A DNA stretch of 23,992 nt, from the IMG/VR virus record IMGVR_UViG_3300042938_000527, positions 1-23,992 of that record; one strand, 5' to 3'. Both the position numbers and the translations under genes were made by a program. This document shows positions 14,796 to 21,618 of this stretch, in pieces. The stretch comes from a virus. Position 1 is the first letter of the stretch. Each line of letters begins with the position of its first letter. Below the pieces are notes generated by a model. The model saw only the letters and a program-made list of their open reading frames with translations. It was not told where the DNA came from and made no database searches.

Positions 14796-15229
14796 TGGAA
14801 AATGGTGACATTGCAACGTGGATGGACAACCGAATCATTGTTGTACTTGAAGGCATCCTTGCTCAGGTTCCTCCCCCCGATACGCATCGCTCAGGAATCA
14901 TTCGCCAGCATAAGGAAATTGAGTGGGTCTCTGCTGATAATTGGGGCTGGAACAAACAGGCAATCAAACTCATAAATGACAAGGCTTACCGCTTGAACAC
15001 TCCTGTTGATATTGTCACCTTCATTGATCCCGAGGTGGGAGATATGGCTGCTGAGTGGCTAGAGAAATACGAGGTCCGTGTTTCAGGATGTGACTACAGC
15101 GATTTCGATATGTTCTGTGAATCACTTACTTGGCGACCCAATGTGCATCACGTTGTTGATTCGGTTCCTGAGAGGCTTGATCGTTACGGGATTCGTGCTT
15201 ACGAAACTCAGTACGGAGGAATGTTCTAA
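14795..15229 (+). CDS. Small HAD-like protein, catalytic residues apparently altered
   Basis: A 144-residue protein between the loader and helicase genes, starting in a TGATG overlap. The order of elements recalls a small HAD-fold phosphatase: an N-terminal strand and turn VVLEGIL (16-22) where DxDGxL would be expected, a central strand ending in Thr (DIVTFID, 72-78), and a C-terminal VVDSVPERLDRYGIRAY (120-136), the usual acidic motif IV. If that alignment is right, the nucleophile Asp is replaced by Val, so it may be inactive or have a structural role. The fold is my inference; I cannot name the function. No close relative is recognised. Confidence 0.6.
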   Translation: MENGDIATWMDNRIIVVLEGILAQVPPPDTHRSGIIRQHKEIEWVSADNWGWNKQAIKLINDKAYRLNTPVDIVTFIDPEVGDMAAEWLEKYEVRVSGCDYSDFDMFCESLTWRPNVHHVVDSVPERLDRYGIRAYETQYGGMF

Positions 15230-16555
15230 GTGGACACACAGAACGCCTGCCTTTCAAAGATGGTTCTTGAGGGTGAACTACTTCCGTTCATTGAGTCAAA
15301 GATCTCCGATGAATTCTTTCCTGACGATCGACACGCTCAGATTTGGGGAATGGTTCTTGGTCATTACAAGAAGTATGGAAACCCACCATCTGAAGATGTA
15401 ATTTATAAGGCTTATCCCACATACGAGTTCCTTGTTTACCCGGAGCCGGTTGGTTATTACCTCAACCAACTCAAGCAGGACCGTAAGAAAGTCATCCTTA
15501 CTACTCATGTGCAGGAATACATCCAGCGCTTGAATGAGGAGGAAGGTCCTGACATTGGTGATGACTTGGAGGTCATCCTCCGTCAGGGTATGGCTCAGGC
15601 CGCTCACGAGATTTCCCAAGGGAGAGACACCGACTTCTTCCTTTCACATGATCGAATTATGGATCGTCTTCGTGATCGCCGTGACAACCCCGGCTATCTC
15701 CGAGGAATTACTACAGGTCTTGACGGCATTGACCGGCTTACTGGCGGACTTCAGCCGGAACAGTTGATAACGATGGTTGGAACTCCGAAGGCTGGTAAAT
15801 CCAGCATCCTTCTTAAAATGGCATTTAATGCCCACCGAAACGGCAATGCCGTATTGTTCGTTACTTTCGAAATGGGTACCGAAGAGCAGGAAGATCGTTT
15901 AGTTTCTCTCATATCAGGAGTAGGTCTAACAAAGATCCTCACCGGTACGTTCACTCCGGTTGACGAAGAAAAGATTCGTAAAGCGTTGCTACTGCGTAAG
16001 GCTATGTCGGGGTTCACTATCACTAGCGATATCACGAGCGCCATCACGGTCTCAGGTGTGCAAGCAAAGATTCAGCAGTACCAACCGACTCTTGTCATTG
16101 TCGATGGCGTATATCTTATGGACGATGAGGGCGGGAACGATAAGGGAACTCCTCAGGCTCTCACCAGTATTACCCGAGGCTTTAAGCGTCTTGCACAGAC
16201 GACACGCATACCTATCGTGATATCCACTCAGGCCATGCTGTATCGCTCTAAGGGCGGCTTGAAGATGGAATCCATCGGATACTCCTCCTCGTTTGCTCAG
16301 GACTCTGACATTGTCTTCGGTGTTGAGCCTCACGAGCAGATTCAAGGTATGTCACGATTTAAGGTTCTTGCTTCCCGATCAAGTCCTAAAGGTGAAGCCT
16401 TTATCAACTTTGATTGGAGTCAAGGTCTAATTGAAGAGGTGGACAAAAACACCTATGAGCAGATGATTAATAATCAAATGCCTATCGCCAATTCTAGCGG
16501 CGCTCCAAAACCATCGTCACTTCACAGCCAATGGGACGACGAAGATGTTGCTTGA
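15230..16555 (+). CDS. dnaB: Replicative DNA helicase, DnaB-like
   Basis: A 441-residue protein from GTG at 15230, with GGAGGA (15215-15220) upstream. The N-terminal helical domain (about 1-125) is followed by a RecA-like core: GLDGIDRLTGGL (163-174), Walker A GTPKAGKSS (184-192), the catalytic Glu in VTFEMG (about residue 214), Walker B LVIVDGVYLM (288-297), a sensor-like VISTQ (330-334), and an arginine-finger-type SRSSPKGEAFINF. DnaB family helicases are hexamers that unwind DNA at the fork. The loader gene upstream and the primase downstream make a compact replisome set. It overlaps the primase start by 11 bases. Confidence 0.92.
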   Translation: MDTQNACLSKMVLEGELLPFIESKISDEFFPDDRHAQIWGMVLGHYKKYGNPPSEDVIYKAYPTYEFLVYPEPVGYYLNQLKQDRKKVILTTHVQEYIQRLNEEEGPDIGDDLEVILRQGMAQAAHEISQGRDTDFFLSHDRIMDRLRDRRDNPGYLRGITTGLDGIDRLTGGLQPEQLITMVGTPKAGKSSILLKMAFNAHRNGNAVLFVTFEMGTEEQEDRLVSLISGVGLTKILTGTFTPVDEEKIRKALLLRKAMSGFTITSDITSAITVSGVQAKIQQYQPTLVIVDGVYLMDDEGGNDKGTPQALTSITRGFKRLAQTTRIPIVISTQAMLYRSKGGLKMESIGYSSSFAQDSDIVFGVEPHEQIQGMSRFKVLASRSSPKGEAFINFDWSQGLIEEVDKNTYEQMINNQMPIANSSGAPKPSSLHSQWDDEDVA

Positions 16556-17447
16556 TATCGAAAGCATCCTCTACGAACTTGATATTCACATCTTAAGGGA
16601 GACCGGCGATGAACTATTGGCGAAGTGCCCGATGCACTTGGCACGAACCGGTAAAGAAGACGGACATCCATCTTGGTCAATCAATGCCAAGACCTATGTC
16701 CACCACTGTTTCTCTTGCGGATATGCGGGATCTCTATCAACTCTCTACCGAGACGTTGTGGGTGAAGTTCCCGACGACTTGGAGTGGGAACTATCCAAGC
16801 AGTCTGTGCTCTCATCGTTCGAACGGTCAAAGTCTGTAGAGAAGGAAGTAGGGCCGTCAATAGACGAGTGGTCCTTGCATAACTACACCGACTTACCTGA
16901 TCGAATGCTTGAGCGCCGTTACTTATCCCGTGATGCTGTAGACCATTTCGAGATCCGATGGGACAAGACGAACAAGACATGGGTAATACCTGTTCGATCC
17001 CCTAACGGAATTCTTATGGGGTATCAGTTTCGTCAGAAGGGAATTGTTCTTAACCACCCGACCGGCATGGAGAAGTCAACCACTCTCTTCGGGTTTCATC
17101 TATTTAAGAACGAGAACAAGATCACCATCGTTGAGTCTCCCCTAGACGCTGTTCGCTTGTACGGAGTTGGAGTTCCAGCGGTGTCCAGTTTTGGTGCAGC
17201 AATTAGTTCTGAACAGATGAATCTACTATCACGGACTTTCCGATATGTAGTTTCTGCTATGGACAACGATTCTGTTGGTAAACGTGCAACAGACCTGCTA
17301 CACAAGCGCCTTACAAAACAAGGTTGTGTAGTATTTGATTTTGATTACAGCGGGCTTGGCGTAAAAGATCCCGGCGACGTAGTGTCCGACCAAGACCTAT
17401 TTTCTGCTTGGAACCGAAGCATTTCACTCAATCTGACTAACTACTAG
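16545..17447 (+). CDS. dnaG: DNA primase, DnaG-like (zinc finger plus TOPRIM)
   Basis: A 300-residue protein. The zinc-binding domain uses C28-x2-H31 and C55-x2-C58 (CPMH ... CFSCG), the CHC2 type. The TOPRIM core shows E198 in IVESPLDA, D240-x-D242 in SAMDNDSVGKRA and D275-x2-D278 in KDPGD, which bind catalytic metals for RNA primer synthesis. Residues 105-185 are the usual N-terminal subdomain (YLSRDAVDHFEIRWD..., GYQFRQKG). It lacks the C-terminal helicase-binding domain of bacterial DnaG, typical for short phage primases. The strong ATG at 16545 is chosen because it gives a complete zinc domain and overlaps the helicase gene. Confidence 0.92.
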   Translation: MLLDIESILYELDIHILRETGDELLAKCPMHLARTGKEDGHPSWSINAKTYVHHCFSCGYAGSLSTLYRDVVGEVPDDLEWELSKQSVLSSFERSKSVEKEVGPSIDEWSLHNYTDLPDRMLERRYLSRDAVDHFEIRWDKTNKTWVIPVRSPNGILMGYQFRQKGIVLNHPTGMEKSTTLFGFHLFKNENKITIVESPLDAVRLYGVGVPAVSSFGAAISSEQMNLLSRTFRYVVSAMDNDSVGKRATDLLHKRLTKQGCVVFDFDYSGLGVKDPGDVVSDQDLFSAWNRSISLNLTNY

Positions 17448-17454
17448 GAGACCA

Positions 17455-17685
17455 ATGCGAAAGACTAGACAGCCCCTATGTGACCCCTGCTGGGTACATG
17501 AGACTGCCGAGTGGGCCGAGACCGATGACGGAGAATGGGTTCCTGTCTCCTACTCAATACCGGCCACAGCACCCGGATACCCACTTGAGGTATGTTGCCA
17601 ATGCGGCGTACACACAATTGCTGGTATCTATGTAATGCGGGACACCGACGCTGTCCCTTTCCCTACAATCATTCCTGAGGATTGA
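17455..17685 (+). CDS. Small putative zinc-ribbon protein
   Basis: A 76-residue protein with AGGAG 5 bases before its ATG. C9-x2-C12 (CDPC) and C47-x2-C50 (in CCQCG) give two CxxC knuckles about 35 residues apart, as in zinc ribbons. Between them lies a beta-type stretch (EWVPVSYSIPATAPG). Small ribbons like this in phage replication operons may bind DNA or host RNA polymerase; the target is unknown. Confidence 0.7.
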   Translation: MRKTRQPLCDPCWVHETAEWAETDDGEWVPVSYSIPATAPGYPLEVCCQCGVHTIAGIYVMRDTDAVPFPTIIPED

Positions 17686-17686
17686 A

Positions 17687-17860
17687 ATGAACACTATTGA
17701 AGAAGCAGTACACGAGTACATTGATTCACGACGCTGGGACACCCTTGTCGGGCGAGCGTGGGATATGCACTCTAGCGAGGGCAAGACAGAGTTTGCAGAG
17801 TTCTTGTCCAAGCACATCGAGGGAGTTATTGCTATCCTCCCACCGACTCCTCGTGGCTGA
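17687..17860 (+). CDS. Short helical protein of unknown function
   Basis: A 57-residue protein from ATG at 17687, one base after the previous stop. It is mostly helical and slightly acidic (EEAVHEYIDSRRWDTLVGRAW, then AEFLSKHIEGVIAIL). It fills the gap exactly and its stop overlaps the GTG of the next gene by 8 bases. No family is recognised. Confidence 0.6.
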   Translation: MNTIEEAVHEYIDSRRWDTLVGRAWDMHSSEGKTEFAEFLSKHIEGVIAILPPTPRG

Positions 17861-18086
17861 ATCAGTTTGGACTTGGGTCCTCTTCTGCTTCGAACTAATT
17901 GGAATCACAGGTATGTGGTTCGTTGGCAAAAAGTTTTGGTGGGGATGGGCCATTGTATTAACGCACTCTGTCCCATGGTTTGTGTACAGCCTTATCTACA
18001 ATAAGCCCGGATTCATCGCTATGTCATTCATGTGGTGGTCTATGAACTTTTACAATATGAGGAAATGGAAAAACGAAGATGCTTGA
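17853..18086 (+). CDS. Small multi-span membrane protein
   Basis: A 77-residue protein from GTG at 17853 that overlaps the preceding gene by 8 bases; a longer in-frame reading starting near 17697 is only the shadow of that gene. Three hydrophobic stretches (WTWVLFCFELIGITGMWFVG, WWGWAIVLTHSVPWFVYSLI, FIAMSFMWWSMNFY) are rich in Trp and Phe and end in a basic-acidic tail. The pattern resembles single-repeat, PnuC-like small membrane proteins found in actinobacteriophages. A membrane role during replication, such as altering metabolite transport, is only a guess. Its ATGC end overlaps the next start. Confidence 0.65.
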   Translation: MAESVWTWVLFCFELIGITGMWFVGKKFWWGWAIVLTHSVPWFVYSLIYNKPGFIAMSFMWWSMNFYNMRKWKNEDA

Positions 18087-18252
18087 TATGACATTGAAGG
18101 AATGGATCATCTACGGGATGGACCGAGGGTTTTGTTCTGATTCAGTGTGTGCTACCCATGAGGGCGTTCCCAACACATCCGCCGAAGAGGCCGAGTGGGA
18201 AAAAGGGTATGACCCTTGTATTCCCGCTGTACGGATTTGGATTAATGACTGA
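18079..18252 (+). CDS. Conserved-type small phage protein with Cys/His pattern
   Basis: A 57-residue protein from ATG at 18079, overlapping the membrane protein gene by 8 bases. The order CSDSVCATHEGVP..SAEEAEWEKGYDPC..AVRIW is a pattern I associate with small proteins in many actinobacteriophages, where Cys/His residues near the middle are followed by an acidic helix and a late DPC. Three Cys and one His may form a metal site. Function is unknown. Confidence 0.65.
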   Translation: MLDMTLKEWIIYGMDRGFCSDSVCATHEGVPNTSAEEAEWEKGYDPCIPAVRIWIND

Positions 18253-19810
18253 CGTTTCTCCTCTGCCCCCTCTCCGTCCTTACCAAGGAGAAGCAATAGA
18301 GCAGGCTCTCTCTCGTGGGAGCCTGCTATTAGCCATGACTATGGGTTCAGGGAAGACCCGGACTGCTATTGAAACCGTTGAACAGTTGGCCGCTGATAGG
18401 AAGATTATTGCTGGCGCTGTGTTCGTGCAGAACTCAACCAAGTTCCAATGGAAGCGTGAGATTGAATATTGGGCAAAGCCCAGTGTGATGGTCATCGACG
18501 GCAACAAGAAGCAGCGAACCTCTCAATATAAACAAGCCCATATGTATCGATACACGATTCTTAACTATGAGGCTCTTATTCACGACTGGGACCTGATTCA
18601 GGAGTATCTCCCTATCGACTTCATCATCGCTGACGAAGTAACCAACATTAAAAGTTTCAAGGCGCAGAAGTCACGACACCTTAAGGCTTTAGGGAAACAT
18701 ACGGATTACCGGTTTGGTATGTCGGGACAGCCTGTGGAGAACCGCCCTGAGGAGTTGTTCTCCATCATGGAGTTCGTTGACCCTGAGGTTCTTGGGTCAT
18801 TCCATAAATTCGACAGGACTTTCATTACCCGAGACAACTGGGGTCGTCCAAAGTTTTATAAAAACCTAGATACTCTTGCGTCAGTCTTGACTGAGTCAAT
18901 GTTCCGTAGAAGCCGTTCTGATATTGCTGAGTTCCTACCTAAAGTTCTTACCGTAGAGACACCTACTCCGTTAGACGACTGGAGTAGGAAACTTTACGAA
19001 GAGATCAAACTTGACCTTATAGACCTTATCGATATGGCTATGGCGGCTGGTATGGGTGGGTTTGATTTGCTGGCTAACTACGGGCGAGGAGAGAGCGACG
19101 CTGCCAACCAGTTCAAGGGGCTAATCATGTCCCGAGTGACTGTTATGCGCCTCTTATGCGACCACCCTGCGCTCCTATTGAAAAGCGCATCCGACTTTGA
19201 CGACGAGGAATCTAGGGGAGGCTCCCAGTACGCCTCAGAACTTAAAGAATCAGGTCGGCTAGACAAGGCTCCTGCTACCTCAACCAAATTGGTAGCCCTT
19301 ATGGAAACCGTCAATGAGATTCTCTCAGAAGATCCGATGAACAAGGTAGTCATTTTCTCCGGGTTCAAAGCAATGCTGGCAATCATTTCAGCCGAACTTA
19401 AAAAGGCTAAGTATGGTCATACTCTCATTTCGGGGGATGTTCCCTCCAAAATAAGAGACGAGCGCATTGTTAAGTTCAACACGGACTATTCGTGCCGGGT
19501 ATTCTTATCAAGCGACGCTGGTGCTTACGGTGTAAACCTAGACTCCGGCACCCACCTCATTAGTTATGATCTTCCATGGTCTGCGGGTTCTTTCGCTCAG
19601 CGAGTGGCCCGTATCGATAGGACTTCCTCTAAACACGAAACGATTGTTATCGATTCAATGTTCTGTAGGGGGACTATCGAAGAACGTCAATACGACATGC
19701 TGATTCAGAAACGTAAGATCAGCGAAGCCTTTATTGACGGGCAATATGACGCTAAAGGACAACTTCCACTGGATTTAACCAGTCTTCGGCAGTTTCTTGC
19801 AGATAACTGA
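18245..19810 (+). CDS. SNF2/DEAD-type superfamily 2 DNA helicase
   Basis: A 521-residue protein from ATG at 18245, overlapping the preceding small gene by 8 bases; an earlier ATG at 18149 would add residues translated from that gene in another frame. Motifs: Walker A MTMGSGKTRTA (about 31-41), motif II DEVT (130-133), motif III MSGQPVEN (159-166), motif V SSDAGAYGVNL (423-433) and motif VI QRVARIDR (452-459). The C-terminal half (FGMSGQP..., WSAGSFAQRVARIDRTS, GTIEERQYDML) is clearly SNF2-like. Such helicases move along duplex DNA or clear proteins, and phages use them for replication, recombination or DNA remodelling. Motif II is DEVT rather than DEAH/DEAD. Confidence 0.9.
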   Translation: MTDVSPLPPLRPYQGEAIEQALSRGSLLLAMTMGSGKTRTAIETVEQLAADRKIIAGAVFVQNSTKFQWKREIEYWAKPSVMVIDGNKKQRTSQYKQAHMYRYTILNYEALIHDWDLIQEYLPIDFIIADEVTNIKSFKAQKSRHLKALGKHTDYRFGMSGQPVENRPEELFSIMEFVDPEVLGSFHKFDRTFITRDNWGRPKFYKNLDTLASVLTESMFRRSRSDIAEFLPKVLTVETPTPLDDWSRKLYEEIKLDLIDLIDMAMAAGMGGFDLLANYGRGESDAANQFKGLIMSRVTVMRLLCDHPALLLKSASDFDDEESRGGSQYASELKESGRLDKAPATSTKLVALMETVNEILSEDPMNKVVIFSGFKAMLAIISAELKKAKYGHTLISGDVPSKIRDERIVKFNTDYSCRVFLSSDAGAYGVNLDSGTHLISYDLPWSAGSFAQRVARIDRTSSKHETIVIDSMFCRGTIEERQYDMLIQKRKISEAFIDGQYDAKGQLPLDLTSLRQFLADN

Positions 19811-19854
19811 TTATTACAGTAACTTAAACATCCACCCTAATTAAGAGAGTCTTG

Positions 19855-20262
19855 ATGATTGATCCTGAGATTGAGGACTATATTCACCATTATCTCCAGT
19901 TCCGACACGGACGGGAGCGTCTTCAAAAGAACGAAGACAACGCTAAAAAGCACCTTATGACTTACCTCGCTGAGCAGGGTGAGACAGATGATCGTGGATC
20001 GTCTTATTTTGAACTAGAAGAACCCATTGACAACGTAACTGGCGTTAAGCGTGAGCGACGAATCTCTCAGATTCTTGATGAGGATGTTGCTATGGAACTA
20101 GTTGCTAAATATCGTCTTGAAGAGTCTTGCTTAGAGACCATTACAGTTCTCAATGAGGACGGGTTGCTTGCCGCCAACTTTGCAGGAGTTATTCCTGACG
20201 AAGAAGTGAAGCGACTGTATTCAGAGAAGGAAACTTTTGCTTTTATTTTGATGAAGGAGTAA
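19855..20262 (+). CDS. Protein of unknown function, helical with acidic C-terminus
   Basis: A 135-residue protein from ATG at 19855 with AAGAGAG about 6 bases upstream (the TTG just before is not needed). The N-terminal about 50 residues are helical with many charged residues (EIEDYIHHYLQFRHGRERL..., KKHLMTYLAEQ). The central part turns to strands (SSYFELEEPI) and the rest is again helical. A 44-base AT-rich gap separates it from the helicase gene. I do not recognise it; a replication accessory factor is plausible only from position. Confidence 0.65.
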   Translation: MIDPEIEDYIHHYLQFRHGRERLQKNEDNAKKHLMTYLAEQGETDDRGSSYFELEEPIDNVTGVKRERRISQILDEDVAMELVAKYRLEESCLETITVLNEDGLLAANFAGVIPDEEVKRLYSEKETFAFILMKE

Positions 20263-20264
20263 AC

Positions 20265-20426
20265 ATGTCGTCAGGAAAGAAGGCCGCTTCTAAGCCTTCC
20301 CTCGTGTTTACCCATCACGATTTATTAGTAATGCAGCAGATTCTGAAAACTTGCAGCATTCCACCGAATCTGCAAGACTCCGCAATTGATTTGTACGACA
20401 GGATTACGGATTACTTGATACAATGA
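20265..20426 (+). CDS. Very short protein of unknown function
   Basis: A 53-residue protein with a strong ribosome site (AAGGAG 6 bases before ATG). A basic start (SSGKKAASK) is followed by a helical part (HHDLLVMQQILKTCSI, then DSAIDLYDRITDYLIQ). Its stop overlaps the next ATG (ATGA), so it is a genuine coupled gene. Confidence 0.65.
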   Translation: MSSGKKAASKPSLVFTHHDLLVMQQILKTCSIPPNLQDSAIDLYDRITDYLIQ

Positions 20427-20872
20427 GCGACCCACTACTTGATAGGTTTGCAGACCTCAATTATCCCGGTAGGCGAAAGCCCACTAATCGTCCTTCTAAC
20501 GTCTCTACTCAGAGGACTACCGAAGTATGGGATGAGAAGCCTGTCTACTATTTTGTACAAGGGGAGAAACGAGAGTTCTTTACGATCTCTCATTTGGCTA
20601 GCGCCCTCAACCGATCTGTGGTAACAATTAGGTCTTGGGAGAACAAAGGTCTCATACCTCGTACTCCCTACAGTTCTCCTCGCCCCCGAGGGGAAAACCT
20701 TCCCGGCACTGCTCCTAAGGGCAAAAGGCTATGGACCCGAGAACAAGTTCTTGGGATCATGCAGATTGCTTCTGAGGAGAAAGTGATACTTAATGGGAAG
20801 CCACCCACAAAGAGATTCAGCCAAAGAGTGCTGAGCCTTTACGCACAATTGATAGAAAGCGATTCACAATGA
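20423..20872 (+). CDS. MerR-like DNA-binding protein
   Basis: A 149-residue protein. Residues about 50-85 (EFFTISHLASALNRSVVTIRSWENKGLIPRTPY) show the MerR-type winged helix start: a helix, a 'TIRSWE' recognition helix, then 'KGLIPRTPY'. Residues about 86-105 are a Pro/Gly/Arg-rich linker before a second helical element (RLWTREQVLGIMQIASEE). It is shorter than a classic MerR regulator and lacks a long coiled-coil effector domain. It probably regulates phage transcription or acts as a replication-associated DNA binder; its position before the single-strand binding protein fits either. It overlaps that gene by ATGA. Confidence 0.75.
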   Translation: MSDPLLDRFADLNYPGRRKPTNRPSNVSTQRTTEVWDEKPVYYFVQGEKREFFTISHLASALNRSVVTIRSWENKGLIPRTPYSSPRPRGENLPGTAPKGKRLWTREQVLGIMQIASEEKVILNGKPPTKRFSQRVLSLYAQLIESDSQ

Positions 20873-21618
20873 GTAACGAAGAAGTAGATTACGACGACGA
20901 GGAAGAAATTGCTCCTCGTCCCCGTACTATGAAGCGCTCTTCCGTTGAGGAAGACGTTGAAGACGAGGTTTCCGAAACACCTAGTGTTGAAGAATCCGAT
21001 GAGGACGAGACCCTTGAGGTCGTAGCCCCCATTCACAGTGGTTGGACTGCTGGGCAAAAGGTCATGGACTCATCGTCTGACTACGCTCAGGTTCTGAAGT
21101 TGGAAACCAACATTCAGATCATCAAGTTCATCGAAGATCAACCCTACGCCAACTATCGCCGCCATTGGGTGGACCGTATGACGGCTAAGGGTCCTCAAAA
21201 GCGTGCGTACACATGTTTGGAGACCGTAGGCAAGACTTGCCCACTATGCTCCATCGGTGACCGACCGCAAGCAGTTTCTGCTTTCAACGTCATGCTTGTT
21301 GGTGACGACAGTCAAGTAATGCTGAAGACGTGGGATGTAGGCGCTCGCCTCTTTAACGTCCTCAAGGCTTACGCTAACGACCCGAAGATTGGCCCCCTCT
21401 CTAAGGGCTACTTTGCAGTTAGCAAGACCGGAGCAAAGCAGAACACTCAGATGAACGTGATTCCGGTGCGTGAGAACGCTTTGTCGGAGGATTACGACAT
21501 CACTCCCCCCACCGCTGCTGAATTCAAAGCGGCTGGTAAGTATGATGCTTCCATCATTCAGATCCCTAAGAAGACTGATTTGGAAGAGATCGCTCAGGAA
21601 ATCAGCGAATACGACTGA
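20869..21618 (+). CDS. Single-strand DNA-binding protein candidate, gp32-like zinc site
   Basis: A 249-residue protein. Residues 1-50 are strongly acidic (Asp/Glu runs). Residues about 75-245 form the core: IIKFIEDQPYANYRRHWVDRM, then C116 ... C124-P-L-C127, with H99 before it. The His-Cys-Cys-Cys order and the CxxC spacing resemble the zinc site of T4 gp32, which binds single-strand DNA during replication and recombination. Aromatic and basic residues around it would suit DNA contact. The placement directly before the DNA polymerase gene, with a TGATG overlap, also fits. The acidic part is at the N-terminus, unlike gp32 where it is at the C-terminus; the C-terminus here is only weakly acidic. 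Confidence 0.7.
   Translation: MSNEEVDYDDEEEIAPRPRTMKRSSVEEDVEDEVSETPSVEESDEDETLEVVAPIHSGWTAGQKVMDSSSDYAQVLKLETNIQIIKFIEDQPYANYRRHWVDRMTAKGPQKRAYTCLETVGKTCPLCSIGDRPQAVSAFNVMLVGDDSQVMLKTWDVGARLFNVLKAYANDPKIGPLSKGYFAVSKTGAKQNTQMNVIPVRENALSEDYDITPPTAAEFKAAGKYDASIIQIPKKTDLEEIAQEISEYD

Noticed and set aside
17697-17852. N-terminal extension of the small membrane protein
   Set aside because: This part is the shadow of the 57-residue gene at 17687-17860; the membrane protein begins at the GTG at 17853.
18149-18244. Upstream ATG for the SNF2 helicase
   Set aside because: The extra residues come from the coding sequence of the preceding small gene in another frame; the ATG at 18245 gives a normal overlap and a complete helicase.
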